Source: Akkermansiaceae bacterium (GTDB lineage: Bacteria > Verrucomicrobiota > Verrucomicrobiia > Verrucomicrobiales > Akkermansiaceae). Taken from it: 64,000 nucleotides of DNA. The notes under the pieces were generated by a model. That model worked only from the letters and a program-made list of their open reading frames with translations. It did no database searches and was not told the origin of the DNA. Shown here piece by piece: positions 1-8,137 of the stretch. The position numbers were made by a program, and so were the translations under genes. The stretch is taken from contig CP059069.1 of NCBI GenBank assembly GCA_017798145.1, positions 2,217,226 to 2,281,225 on the forward strand, given 5' to 3'. How positions within the stretch are numbered: position 1 is the stretch's first letter; every line of letters begins with the position of its first letter.

Positions 1-241
1 AGCTGATTATCATCACTGCGACTGCAATGTAACCCAACCCTGGCCACCAGCCATATTCCCTGGAAAACATCGCCCCGACAAAACCGCCTAAACCGCCACC
101 CACTCCACCCATCCACCTCAATGATCGTAGGCTGAACTCGGAAATCTCTCCGCATTCACTACACCGATAGCCTTTGCTCTTCCTGTAGGCGAAGAATCGC
201 AACGGATTGCACAAATTGTGACAGTGGGGACAACGGGTCAT
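1..241 (-). CDS. C1: zinc-ribbon membrane protein, partial
   Basis: The gene starts at the ATG at 241, ten bases after the attC1 R box, and runs off the left edge, so only the first 80 residues are visible. It begins MTRCPHCHNLC and has a second cysteine pair CSEC near residue 28, giving a CxxC...CxxC zinc ribbon. A glycine-rich hydrophobic stretch from about residue 44 is probably a membrane segment. The layout suggests a small membrane protein with a cytoplasmic zinc ribbon. Function is unknown. Confidence 0.75.
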   Translation of the reverse strand, partial: MTRCPHCHNLCNPLRFFAYRKSKGYRCSECGEISEFSLRSLRWMGGVGGGLGGFVGAMFSREYGWWPGLGYIAVAVMIIS

Positions 242-246
242 TTTGT

Positions 247-335
247 GGCGAACGTCTAAGGAATGGCGGCGCCGGTGTAAACTTCCAATTTAATCAGACG
301 GCTTCCTCGGCGTCGCCATCTCCGCCTTGTTCTGC
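247..335 (-). repeat. attC1
   Basis: Standard class: 81 bp from AAC (251-253) to GTT (329-331), loop GTGTAAACTTCCAATTTAATC. Belongs to C2. Confidence 0.93.
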
Positions 336-346
336 CTCTTCATTTC

Positions 347-700
347 TTAATCACCGGCGTTGAGAAATGGCTGTAATCTGTGTCTACCAACCCGATTAAT
401 CAGTGTCAGTCCCAGTATCCACAGCGACCCGCAAATGCCCATCGCCACAATGACGTGCCAAATACACAACACGACGACATTGCTAAGAAGATCGATGTCT
501 ACAAATTGGTTAATTCTGTATGCTAGCTCATTGCATAATAGGTGAACCTCAAAACCAAGGCTGAGTGTCGCCCAGCCCATCCACCAATCATCAGAAGTAA
601 CGGGGTAAGAAGTGAAGCGAATCAGGAAGAGGATCGTTGAAATGAGACAATATGCCGTCGCGATCATCCAAATCGTGTTCCATCGACGAAGCGTGATCAT
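347..700 (-). CDS. C2: small membrane protein, unknown
   Basis: A 117-residue product with three hydrophobic segments, at about residues 8-26, 36-55 and 70-95. I chose the ATG at 700, which follows the R box with the leader CAAGAAAATG shared by many cassettes. An ATG at 718 in the same frame lies inside attC2. No family recognised. Confidence 0.7.
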   Translation of the reverse strand: MITLRRWNTIWMIATAYCLISTILFLIRFTSYPVTSDDWWMGWATLSLGFEVHLLCNELAYRINQFVDIDLLSNVVVLCIWHVIVAMGICGSLWILGLTLINRVGRHRLQPFLNAGD

Positions 701-706
701 TTTCTT

Positions 707-794
707 GCAGAACGTCATAGGAGAGCCGCGCCGGGAAGGAGGCTCGAAATGATCAGACGGCTTCCTCGGCGTCGGCTCCTCCGGCTTGTTCTGC
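707..794 (-). repeat. attC2
   Basis: 80-bp core, GAGCCGCGCC class, in which the outer stem pairs GAGCCGC with GTCGGCTC. The same class is seen at attC23 and attC65. Belongs to C3. Confidence 0.92.
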
Positions 795-803
795 CTCTTC
801 GAT

Positions 804-1320
804 TCATTGGATGTAAGGCTCTAAAACTTTGGATGCGATTAATGAGAAGAATCCAAGAGCCAGGAGAATATTGCGAATCCTATAAAACAGCGCAGATTTA
901 TCGTTCAAGGCTTCCATGGAGGATTCAATTTGTTCAGCGGCCTTCTGATGCTGCCCGTATAAAACGCGTGCTTTCTCAACGGTGAAATACTCACCAGTAG
1001 AACCATTATAGCCATCCTTACCCGCAGCCACTACTCCCATCATGCTCCCTGCCTTCTCCGAATGCTCAAGAAGCTGCCCGTTGGTGAATAACATAATGTG
1101 GTGCATCTCAATACGACGGAACCCGAAATAGACGGAAACAGCAAGTAGTAGCAGAGAAAAATAGATTGATCGTGAAGTAATTCCAACCAAGCCGCTCCGG
1201 CACAAGATGATTAACCAGATAAGAAAAAACGGCTCCCGTGAGTGCCGTAATGAAATAGTCAAACTTGCGGGACGCCTCCTGTCCGGTAGCGATGGTCTTA
1301 TAGGCGGTAGTCTCGCTCAT
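804..1320 (-). pseudogene. C3: membrane protein interrupted by a frameshift
   Basis: Translation from the ATG at 1320 (leader CAAGAAATG) gives MSETTAYKTIATGQEASRK... and stops at 1108. The second half continues in another frame to 804. Dropping one base from the five-A run at 1157-1161 joins the halves into one 171-residue protein with hydrophobic segments around residues 25-40 and 50-65 and one at the C-terminus. This is either a genuine slippage mutation or a sequencing overcall. No family recognised. Confidence 0.7.
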
Positions 1321-1325
1321 TTCTT

Positions 1326-1414
1326 GCAGAACGTCTAAGGAATGGCGGCGCCGGGGTCAACTTCCAAAATGATCAGACGGCTTCCTCGGCGTCGCCATCT
1401 CCGACTTGTTCTCC
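1326..1414 (-). repeat. attC3
   Basis: Standard 81-bp class. Belongs to C4. Confidence 0.93.
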
Positions 1415-1437
1415 TTGTTTTTGAGTATTGGGATGCG

Positions 1438-1821
1438 CTACTTCCCGGCAATGGCACGAATCTTCTTCCGCAAAGCAGGTGGCATTCGAAACCGTTCGGC
1501 ACTCTTCGGGCTATATCCAGTTCCGGATATGGAACCAATACGGAAATGCCCATCCGTATCCCTGATCTCAAAAAAATATAGCGGTGCTCCCGGAGTCGCT
1601 GGAAAGAATTGTTTGGCTGCCGGAAACCTCCATACTCCCTCTTCTTCATCGTATTGAGGCTTAGCCAAGGTGAATCCATCGTGAAATTCGGCCGTGCTCT
1701 TGTCGCCGAGGATTATGGCACCAATCGCACTGACGTTCGCTTTCGTTAGCGTGGGTTCAACTGCGCTGGCGCTACCCGCCATGATAGTTGTAGCGATCAG
1801 CAGTGATGCAAAAGTCTTCAT
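1438..1821 (-). CDS. C4: exported protein, unknown
   Basis: 127 residues. Residues 1-20 form a classic signal peptide ending AGSASA. The mature part contains FFEIRDTDGHFRIGSISGTGYSP and a basic C-terminus. The start at 1821 has the leader CAAAGAAATG. Probably periplasmic. Function unknown. Confidence 0.75.
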   Translation of the reverse strand: MKTFASLLIATTIMAGSASAVEPTLTKANVSAIGAIILGDKSTAEFHDGFTLAKPQYDEEEGVWRFPAAKQFFPATPGAPLYFFEIRDTDGHFRIGSISGTGYSPKSAERFRMPPALRKKIRAIAGK

Positions 1822-1827
1822 TTCTTT

Positions 1828-1916
1828 GGAGAACGTTATAGGAATGGCGGCGCCGGTGTAAAGCTCGGATTTAATCAGAAGGCTTCCTCGGCGTCGCCAT
1901 CTCCGCCTTGTTCGGC
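1828..1916 (-). repeat. attC4
   Basis: 81-bp core, identical to attC12; the two sites carry the two copies of the C5/C13 cassette. Confidence 0.93.
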
Positions 1917-1924
1917 TTCTTCCA

Positions 1925-2437
1925 TTATTCGATCAAGTGGTTGTTCAGAAGATACTTCCGCCCCTTGGGTATCACAACATGGTGAGGGGTCTCCCAAGGC
2001 TCCATAATCTGGTCGATCATGCCCGCCTTAACAAGTTCGTGGAGGCAGTCGTCAACCCGCGCTTGCGAAAGCTGGGTAACTTCAGAAAGCTTCGAGTCAT
2101 CCTCGCCCGCCTCATACACGGCGACGAGAACTTGGTCACGGTGAGTAACTTCCTTCAAAGCTGGGGAGGGGCGAGACTGCAATGAAAGAATCTCCTTCTC
2201 CAACTTGGAAATCTTGGATCTCAGACGGGTGGTTGCTCTTGCGCCGTTCCAAAGTGAAATTCCGAGACATATTGCTAGGATGGCTATTCCTAACGCTACT
2301 AGCTGCATATCTATGTGTGGGGCTGCAATCGCTAGAAGTGCTGACAAGGCCGCTACCACCACTATGGCACTCCACGCTCCAACTCGCGACAACAGCCATC
2401 GCAGGATTTGGATTTCTGTTGGTTCTACCTCTCGCAT
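1925..2437 (-). CDS. C5: membrane protein with coiled coil and winged-helix-like domain
   Basis: 170 residues in the order: two membrane segments (about 19-36 and 44-62), a coiled coil (about 65-92) and a C-terminal domain reading like a winged helix (VTQLSQARVDDCLHELVKAG), followed by a basic hairpin-like stretch. It may be a membrane-tethered DNA-binding or sensor protein. The start at 2437 gives the full membrane hairpin. A second copy of the whole cassette at 6649-7163 is broken. Confidence 0.75.
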   Translation of the reverse strand: MREVEPTEIQILRWLLSRVGAWSAIVVVAALSALLAIAAPHIDMQLVALGIAILAICLGISLWNGARATTRLRSKISKLEKEILSLQSRPSPALKEVTHRDQVLVAVYEAGEDDSKLSEVTQLSQARVDDCLHELVKAGMIDQIMEPWETPHHVVIPKGRKYLLNNHLIE

Positions 2438-2453
2438 TGCTTCTTAATTTATT

Positions 2454-2542
2454 GCCGAACGTCATAGGAATGGCGCGCCGGTGTAAAGCTCCGAATATAA
2501 TCAGACGGCTTCCTCGGCGTCGCCATCTCCGCCTTGTTCTGC
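2454..2542 (-). repeat. attC5
   Basis: 81-bp core, GCGCGCC class. Encodes the C-terminal tail of C6. Confidence 0.93.
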
Positions 2543-2977
2543 TTGTTGATTTTGTAGTATGGTATTACTGATCTCCTCAGAAATGGTGAAAACGATCTTA
2601 GCGTCACCGGAATCTGTTCCCACCGTTAGCTGCTTGTGCGTTCCTAGTCTCCCACTGTCTCGAAACTCGGAAAACGGGATTCTAAGAGGACGGTGAAACA
2701 GGCTGAAGATGGCTGTAGGAACAAAAGCGACCCATCTTTCGACTTCTTCGACCTTCACATTACAAGAGTATGAGGTTGATCCCCACGCCGAACCACTCAT
2801 TCCGAACGAGTCTCGCTTGCTTCCGCTGAAATTCGGAACCGGATCAAAAAACCTACTGAGCTTCTGCCATCCACTGAGCTTACGCATCAGTAGAATGCCG
2901 AACAACCAAAGCATCACAAAACCCACAAGCGCCGGAATTACTATCAACGGATTTTCTATGGTCGCGAACAAAGGCAT
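2501..2977 (-). CDS. C6: single-pass membrane protein with attC-encoded tail
   Basis: 158 residues. A strong membrane segment lies at about 9-30 (PLIVIPALVGFVMLWLFGIL), followed by a soluble domain with a beta-rich pattern. The last 13 residues, AEQGGDGDAEEAV, are encoded by attC5 in its acidic frame. The start at 2977 has the leader CAAGAAATG. Function unknown. Confidence 0.72.
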   Translation of the reverse strand: MPLFATIENPLIVIPALVGFVMLWLFGILLMRKLSGWQKLSRFFDPVPNFSGSKRDSFGMSGSAWGSTSYSCNVKVEEVERWVAFVPTAIFSLFHRPLRIPFSEFRDSGRLGTHKQLTVGTDSGDAKIVFTISEEISNTILQNQQAEQGGDGDAEEAV

Positions 2978-2982
2978 TTCTT

Positions 2983-3071
2983 GCAGAACGTCTAAGGAAT
3001 GGCGGCGCCGGTGTAAACTCCCAATTTAATCAGACGGCTTCCTCGGCGTCGCCATCTCCGCCTTGTTCTCC
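2983..3071 (-). repeat. attC6
   Basis: Standard 81-bp class. Encodes the tail of C7. Confidence 0.93.
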
Positions 3072-3494
3072 TTCTTTTTTGAAGTCGAAGGTTCTCGATC
3101 CAATCTGTTCGGAGTCGTATGCAAGATCCACGACTAGTCTATCGAAGCTCTTCATGTCGTAAATTACTAGCTGGGGTGCTGGGGAAGCCATGTCGCCCTT
3201 TGCCACAGTGAGCCATCTGCTAGACGCCTGCTCTTCGACCTGTACAAAATCTCCATCGCTAGACTTGAATAATACGATGATAATCTCCAGCAAACTTGCG
3301 TCGTAGGCTTCTTGTTCAGTTAGTGTGAGCGTTATCTCATTCTTCGGTTCATCCCAAACCGCCTCTTGGATAATGACCGGCGCAGTATCTTCGACTTGCT
3401 CCTCGTCCGGCGTTCGCTCAATTGCTGAGGAAGGCTTGCAAGACGCGACAATAAGAGAAAGGCAAGGAACGAAGATAATTGGTGATACTCTCAT
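3030..3494 (-). CDS. C7: lipoprotein with attC-encoded tail
   Basis: 154 residues. An N-terminal signal ends in the lipobox VASC, with Cys19 as the expected lipidation site, followed by an acidic linker and a beta-rich domain. The tail GEQGGDGDAEEAV comes from attC6. Envelope location is expected. Family unknown. Confidence 0.75.
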   Translation of the reverse strand: MRVSPIIFVPCLSLIVASCKPSSAIERTPDEEQVEDTAPVIIQEAVWDEPKNEITLTLTEQEAYDASLLEIIIVLFKSSDGDFVQVEEQASSRWLTVAKGDMASPAPQLVIYDMKSFDRLVVDLAYDSEQIGSRTFDFKKEGEQGGDGDAEEAV

Positions 3495-3499
3495 TTCTT

Positions 3500-3588
3500 G
3501 GAGAACGTCTAAGGAATGGCGGCGCCGGGGTCAACTTCCAAAATGATCAGACGGCTTCCTCGGCGTCGCCATCTCCGCCTTGTTCTCC
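3500..3588 (-). repeat. attC7
   Basis: Standard 81-bp class. Belongs to C8. Confidence 0.93.
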
Positions 3589-3623
3589 TTCTCTATTTGG
3601 TTGCTTGTCTCCAAGTGTGAGGT

Positions 3624-4118
3624 TCAATCCCATCCATATCGAATGTCGCTGGGCTTAAGATTGAGGCTCAGAAGCTCATTGAAAAGGTCAGCAGCGAAAG
3701 ATTCGCCAGCATTAGGTGGTATGCGTGATATCCAGCCAATCCCGTCCCTATTCAAAATAAAAGCATCGGGATCCATTCGTTTGCGCAGTGTGGCGGCGGA
3801 AATACGGAGGTCAGTAAATCGCTTGCTCAGATGATCCGCCGACTGCATGGGAAGTTCTGCATCTACCACCAGATAAAGTTGGTGATCTAGATCCATACAG
3901 ATCGCCCCAAGGCTACCTTGGTTAAAGGATAGCCAGCAATTCTGTCTGAATCCATCTGAGGAGCGTAAGTCGTTGGTGTTCCCCAAGAACGTTTGGACAG
4001 CGCGGTTCTCCACGCAGATTGTTGCGGCATCCTGTGTTGTTGATATGGCGTGAGACCCGTTGCTGCAGCCAAGCAACAAGGAGAAGATCGCCATCAAAAT
4101 TGGGTGATGCCAGCGCAT
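3624..4118 (-). CDS. C8: lipoprotein, unknown
   Basis: 164 residues. The signal ends in the lipobox LLGC (Cys18). The mature domain has four further cysteines or more and ends well before attC7. Envelope-anchored by inference. No family recognised. Confidence 0.75.
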   Translation of the reverse strand: MRWHHPILMAIFSLLLGCSNGSHAISTTQDAATICVENRAVQTFLGNTNDLRSSDGFRQNCWLSFNQGSLGAICMDLDHQLYLVVDAELPMQSADHLSKRFTDLRISAATLRKRMDPDAFILNRDGIGWISRIPPNAGESFAADLFNELLSLNLKPSDIRYGWD

Positions 4119-4128
4119 GTATTTCTTT

Positions 4129-4216
4129 GGAGAACGTCATAGGAATGGCGCGCCGGTGTAAAGCTTGAATTTAATCAGACGGCTTCCTCGGCGTCGCCAT
4201 CTCCGCCTTGTTAGCC
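4129..4216 (-). repeat. attC8
   Basis: 80-bp core, GCGCGCC class. The stop codon of C9 (4211-4213) lies inside its R box. Confidence 0.93.
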
Positions 4217-4999
4217 ATCTTTTTTGATTAGCATGTGAAAGCCCGTGAAGTCGTAACGCTTGAGCAGATCCTCGTAGGACATCAGTAGTCTGCCACTAAG
4301 TGGCTCGCCGACAACGAACAAGTCTCCCTCCATGCCCAAAATGGCGATGAAATGGCCTATCGAACCAAGTCTGACACCCACCATGGCAGGAAGACGCACA
4401 TTCGGATTAAAGCCCGACCCGAACTCAAACTCTACATCATATCCTCGTGCCCTCGCCGAACGAGCCAGATACCACGCTTCCGTCCCACCCGCATACGAGT
4501 GAGCTTCTCTAGCTATCTCTCGCTCCGTTACTTGAGTGCCTAAACTCCGAATTACAGAGGCTGTCGAAGCCGCTCCGCATGTCGATGGAGTGCTCTGGAG
4601 GCAAATCTCGCCATCCCACTTATCCTTGAACGTGTCTTCCGCGATCGATCCGATAAATGGCTTGATGAATGGAACAATCGAAAACGCAGCGATTCCGAGT
4701 AATGGCACAACCAATAGTAGTCGAGGCAAGAAAGTCGCTGCTAATCCGCCCGCCAAGCCGATAAATACTATGAGAAGCTCGCTGCCTGCGATGCTTCTGA
4801 ATTGGTAATACCAGCTTGGCTCTGGAAAAATGTGCGCGTAGTAGGCAGCGAAACTTAAGCCGGGCAAAGCGAGAATTGTCGCTACTAGGAGGTAAGCAGC
4901 TCTAGTCTTGAGACTCTTGTTCAACGCGAATCTGTAGGCAACGAAGAACGCCGCAAAAGATAGAAGTGCGGATGTGACGCCGAGCCAGTTAGGATTCAT
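4211..4999 (-). CDS. C9: membrane-anchored C39-like cysteine peptidase
   Basis: 262 residues, the largest intact cassette product here. Four membrane segments occupy residues 1-115. The cytoplasmic or periplasmic domain carries LQSTPSTCGAASTAS, which matches the Gln...Cys motif of bacteriocin-processing C39 peptidases (Gln135, Cys141), and GSIGHFIAI with the candidate catalytic His216. C39 peptidases cut after double-glycine leaders or mature small peptides; here there is no ABC domain. The start at 4999 has the leader CAAAGAAAATG. Family assignment is from motif only. Confidence 0.72.
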   Translation of the reverse strand: MNPNWLGVTSALLSFAAFFVAYRFALNKSLKTRAAYLLVATILALPGLSFAAYYAHIFPEPSWYYQFRSIAGSELLIVFIGLAGGLAATFLPRLLLVVPLLGIAAFSIVPFIKPFIGSIAEDTFKDKWDGEICLQSTPSTCGAASTASVIRSLGTQVTEREIAREAHSYAGGTEAWYLARSARARGYDVEFEFGSGFNPNVRLPAMVGVRLGSIGHFIAILGMEGDLFVVGEPLSGRLLMSYEDLLKRYDFTGFHMLIKKDG

Positions 5000-5006
5000 T
5001 TTCTTT

Positions 5007-5094
5007 GGCTAACGACAAAGGAATGGCGCGCCGGTGCGACTCACAAAATAATCAGACGGCTTCCTCGGCGTCGTCCATCTCCGCCTTGTTGTGC
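5007..5094 (-). repeat. attC9
   Basis: 80-bp core, GCGCGCC class, with one extra T in the inner arm (GTCGTCCAT). Confidence 0.9.
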
Positions 5095-5103
5095 TTCTTC
5101 ATT

Positions 5104-5427
5104 TTAGTGCACAGTCTGGTAGTCGATGGGCACCGAGAAACGGATGCGGTTCGAGTGGGAAGATTCCTTGCTGGCCTCACCGCCTCCGCCGAATCCGGCC
5201 ATGCCAATAGAAAGCTTGCCGCCCCCCTTGGTTGCCGCAGTCACCTCGACATCGAAGTCCACGAGGAACCCGACGCCGTATTGACCTACGTGGACGCCCT
5301 TCCCGACTATCTCCTGACCACCTCTACCCACCCGGACGGCAATCCTGTCAGGGTGATCCTTCTTCGCCAGATCCACCCCGTTAATAATCTGCGTGAGGGT
5401 GGCACGCACAAACTCGTCTAATTCCAT
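5104..5427 (-). CDS. C10a: trypco2-like small protein
   Basis: 107 residues from the ATG at 5427: MELDEFVRATLTQIINGV, a central VDFDVEVTAATKGGGKL block, a glycine-rich turn and the ending SNRIRFSVPIDYQTVH. This helix-then-beta pattern matches the small trypsin-co-occurring (trypco2) type proteins linked with bacterial conflict systems; the call is from memory of the pattern. Its start codon overlaps that of the divergent C10b. Confidence 0.55.
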   Translation of the reverse strand: MELDEFVRATLTQIINGVDLAKKDHPDRIAVRVGRGGQEIVGKGVHVGQYGVGFLVDFDVEVTAATKGGGKLSIGMAGFGGGGEASKESSHSNRIRFSVPIDYQTVH

Positions 5428-5614
5428 GAATGTAAGTATATTTGTTGTTAATGTGATGGAGCAGATTCGCAAAGGCTGCGAGTCTGCTAAGTGTGAAATT
5501 CCGGATAACGTGTCATTCGATTTAGGTCTGTCTGCATATGACGATGAGATTGATGTGACTGGAACCGATGGAGCGCGTGTAAAGTTCTGTCTTCCTTTCT
5601 TGCACAACGTCTAA
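5426..5614 (+). CDS. C10b: divergent trypco2-like partner
   Basis: 62 residues, MNVSIFVVNVMEQIRKGC...VSFDLGLSAYDDEIDVTGTDGARVKFCLPF, ending HNV inside attC10. It shows the same helix plus beta pattern as C10a on the opposite strand. Its ATG (5426-5428) overlaps the C10a ATG (5427-5425), so the two genes share CATG at their starts. A later in-frame ATG at 5456 is possible. It is one of few cassette genes reading toward intI. Confidence 0.5.
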   Translation: MNVSIFVVNVMEQIRKGCESAKCEIPDNVSFDLGLSAYDDEIDVTGTDGARVKFCLPFLHNV

Positions 5615-5690
5615 GGAATGGCGGCGCCGGTGAAAAGCTCAAAATTAATCAGACGGCTTCCTCGGCGTCGCCATCTCCGACTTGTTCTGC
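5602..5690 (-). repeat. attC10
   Basis: Standard 81-bp class, loop GTGAAAAGCTCAAAATTAATC. Encodes the tail of C11. Confidence 0.93.
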
Positions 5691-6065
5691 CTCTTCGACT
5701 AATAATTCTGGCTGCCGCTCAAAAATGGTCACTAAGCTCTCTCGCAACTCCGATAGCGACGTCTCATCGAGATCCAAATGCATGTCGAACTTTGTCGCGG
5801 TGAGGCTTGGATGAAGTGGCTTGTCGAGCATGACAAGGACTCGATCGGAGCCAACCAGGACTTTGTCTATGATGCGAATGCCGCTGTAAAGCTGATCTCT
5901 ATACTCGAACTGAACACCTTCGTCCTCCTCATGCGCTTCTGACAAGTATCGTTGAAAGCTGACATACTCACCGTGATCATTGGCGAGTCCGACAGTGAGA
6001 ACGTTGAATACGTATTCTTGACCGAGGGACGTAGCCGTAAATGTGATCGTGTCCGTATCTGGCAT
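5649..6065 (-). CDS. C11: possible Imm10-type immunity protein, attC tail
   Basis: 138 residues, a beta-rich domain with VGLANDHGEYVSFQRYL and YSGIRIIDKVLVGSDRVLVML. This order of an Ala-Asn/Asp turn, FQR and a GI strand resembles Imm10 immunity proteins of polymorphic toxin systems. The last 13 residues (AEQVGDGDAEEAV) are from attC10. No toxin gene is adjacent. The family call is tentative. Confidence 0.5.
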   Translation of the reverse strand: MPDTDTITFTATSLGQEYVFNVLTVGLANDHGEYVSFQRYLSEAHEEDEGVQFEYRDQLYSGIRIIDKVLVGSDRVLVMLDKPLHPSLTATKFDMHLDLDETSLSELRESLVTIFERQPELLVEEAEQVGDGDAEEAV

Positions 6066-6075
6066 TCTATTTCTT

Positions 6076-6162
6076 GCAGAACGTTAAAGGAGAGGCGCGC
6101 CGGTGAAAACTCCGAAAAGATCAGACAGCTTCCTCGGCGTCGGCTCCTCCGGCTTGTTCGGG
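6076..6162 (-). repeat. attC11
   Basis: 79-bp core with the GAGGCGCGCC and GTCGGCTCC arms. Belongs to C12. Confidence 0.9.
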
Positions 6163-6174
6163 ACTTTCATTGTG

Positions 6175-6507
6175 CTAGGCATAAGTGGCAGGCTTGTCAC
6201 GGGCTTCTCTGATGCGGCGATCCATGTCTTTAAGCCTCTTCTTCAGTGCTTCCTTCTCTGCCTGCTGTTGTCTGGATTGTGCCATGCCAATAAGGATGCC
6301 GATGGCGTTGATAGCGATGCCGCTCCCGGCGATAGATCCACTCACGATATCGAACTTCCCAAGGCTCGCTCCGTAGCACAACCCGCTGACGGCGATGATA
6401 CTTCCGCCCCAAGTGGTGACGTTCTTCCAGAATCCAAGGGTGTTGATCTTCATCTGTTGCTGCTCTGCTTTGTGGGTTCTTATGTCGGGGTGACGATCTT
6501 CTACCAA
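6175..6507 (-). CDS. C12: small membrane protein with coiled coil
   Basis: Two hydrophobic segments (TTWGGSIIAVSGLCYGA and SGSIAGSGIAINAIGILIGMA) are followed by a charged coiled coil (QSRQQQAEKEALKKRLKDMDRR). The longest frame starts at a TTG at 6507 (110 residues). The ATG at 6453 (MKINTLGFWK, 92 residues) is an equally likely start. Function unknown. Confidence 0.6.
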   Translation of the reverse strand: MVEDRHPDIRTHKAEQQQMKINTLGFWKNVTTWGGSIIAVSGLCYGASLGKFDIVSGSIAGSGIAINAIGILIGMAQSRQQQAEKEALKKRLKDMDRRIREARDKPATYA

Positions 6508-6551
6508 GTAGGAGATTTGATAGTGACGAGATGGATCAAGAAAACTTCTTC

Positions 6552-6640
6552 CCCGAACGTTATAGGAATGGCGGCGCCGGTGTAAAGCTCGGATTTAATC
6601 AGAAGGCTTCCTCGGCGTCGCCATCTCCGCCTTGTTCGGC
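6552..6640 (-). repeat. attC12
   Basis: Identical to attC4. Belongs to C13, the second copy of C5. Confidence 0.93.
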
Positions 6641-6648
6641 TTCTTCCA

Positions 6649-7163
6649 TTATTCGATCAAGTGGTTGTTCAGAAGATACTTCCGCCCCTTGGGTATCACA
6701 ACATGGTGAGGGGTCTCCCAAGGCTCCATAATCTGGTCGATCATGCCCGCCTTAACAAGTTCGTGGAGGCAGTCGTCAACCCGCGCTTGCGAAAGCTGGG
6801 TAACTTCAGAAAGCTTCGAGTCATCCTCGCCCGCCTCATACACGGCGACGAGAACTTGGTCACGGTGAGTAACTTCCTTCAAAGCTGGGGAGGGGCGAGA
6901 CTGCAATGAAAGAATCTCCTTCTCCAACTTGGAAATCTTGGATCTCAGACGGGTGGTTGCTCTTGCGCCGTTCCAAAGTGAAATTCCGAGACATATTGCT
7001 AGGATGGCTATTCCTAACGCTACTAGCTGCATATCTATGTGTGGGGCTGCAATCGCTAGAAAGCTACTGACAAGGCCGCTACCACCACTATGGCACTCCA
7101 CGCTCCAACTCGCGACAACAGCCATCGCAGGATTTGGATTTCTGTTGGTTCTACCTCTCGCAT
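6649..7163 (-). pseudogene. C13: frameshifted second copy of C5
   Basis: The sequence is the same as C5 (1925-2437) apart from a small replacement near 7060-7066 that adds two bases (AAAGCTACT in place of AAGTGCT). This shifts the frame inside the N-terminal membrane hairpin and brings a stop. The start equivalent is at 7163. The C-terminal domain remains open. Cassette and attC are duplicated together, which points to excision and reinsertion or a template duplication. Confidence 0.8.
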
Positions 7164-7179
7164 TGCTTCTTAATTTATT

Positions 7180-7268
7180 GCCGAACGTTATAGGAATGGC
7201 GGCGCCGGGGTCAACTCACAAAATAATCAGACGGCTTCCTCGGCGTCGCCATCTCCGGCTTGTTCGCC
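7180..7268 (-). repeat. attC13
   Basis: Standard 81-bp class, loop GTCAACTCACAAAATAATC. Belongs to C14. Confidence 0.93.
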
Positions 7269-7314
7269 TTGTTTTTCGTTGATTGCGCCCGAATCCAGAT
7301 CAGTTCAAATCCAT

Positions 7315-7584
7315 TCAAAATTCTATCGTAACCTTCTTGCCGCGATTGAAAGTCTGGTTGTCAGAAGTCATCTTGTCTATCAGTTGGGACTTAGACGTGA
7401 AAATTATTGCTTCAGAATCCTTTGAATTGGATGTGAGTTCATATTTGTAGTGCCCCTCTTCCTTCGTGATCAACGCAGAATTCTGGTTCTTCGGAAAGCT
7501 GCCATACCAATAGAAGATACCAAACGAACTCGGTGAGGAGTCGATGATCGATGAGAAATCTGAATGGAATGCGCCGATGACCAT
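7315..7584 (-). CDS. C14: small protein, unknown
   Basis: 89 residues, mostly beta-like (IFYWYGSFPKNQNSALITKEEG). No signal peptide or membrane segment. The start at 7584 has the leader CAAGAAAATG. No family recognised. Confidence 0.6.
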   Translation of the reverse strand: MVIGAFHSDFSSIIDSSPSSFGIFYWYGSFPKNQNSALITKEEGHYKYELTSNSKDSEAIIFTSKSQLIDKMTSDNQTFNRGKKVTIEF

Positions 7585-7590
7585 TTTCTT

Positions 7591-7679
7591 GGCGAACGTC
7601 TAAGGAATGGCGGCGCCGGTGTAAACTCCCAATTTAATCAGACGGCTTCCTCGGCGTCGCCATCTCCGCCTTGTTCTGC
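7591..7679 (-). repeat. attC14
   Basis: Standard 81-bp class. Belongs to C15. Confidence 0.93.
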
Positions 7680-7732
7680 CTCTTCTATTCTCGAATGATC
7701 CCAGCGGCTCAATCTCATGAAATCTGTAAAAG

Positions 7733-8023
7733 TCAGGTTGCAAGACGCTTGGCCACGACGGCGATAATCGGGACAGAGCTGATGAAGACGCCAGCCCAGG
7801 AAAGGTAACGCGGACGCTCTCTCCGAACGACTCCAACGACTGATAGCAGCAAAACGATAGGTGTCGTGACGACTAGGACAGCTATGACGGCAAAACCTTC
7901 GTATCCACTGGTCTCAGCCTCTGTGCGACTTAACTCGGTCATCACGTAAACAGCCCACATGACTGCGAAGGCCGCTACCGCCAATCCAGCCACGGAAAAT
8001 ATAGGAGTCTTTCTGGTTTTCAA
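7733..8023 (-). CDS. C15: small membrane protein
   Basis: 96 residues with three hydrophobic stretches. The only in-frame start is a TTG at 8023; at the place where other cassettes have AAGAAATG this one reads AAGAAATA. The start may therefore be a degraded ATG, or TTG is used. Function unknown. Confidence 0.55.
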   Translation of the reverse strand: MKTRKTPIFSVAGLAVAAFAVMWAVYVMTELSRTEAETSGYEGFAVIAVLVVTTPIVLLLSVVGVVRRERPRYLSWAGVFISSVPIIAVVAKRLAT

Positions 8024-8040
8024 TGGCTGGTTATTTCTTT

Positions 8041-8129
8041 GCAGAACGTCTAAGGAATGGCGGCGCCGGGGTCAACTTCCAAAATGATCAGACGGCTTCC
8101 TCGGCGTCGCCATCTCCGCCTTGTTCGGC
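8041..8129 (-). repeat. attC15
   Basis: Standard 81-bp class. Belongs to C16. Confidence 0.93.
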
Positions 8130-8137
8130 TTTCTTGT

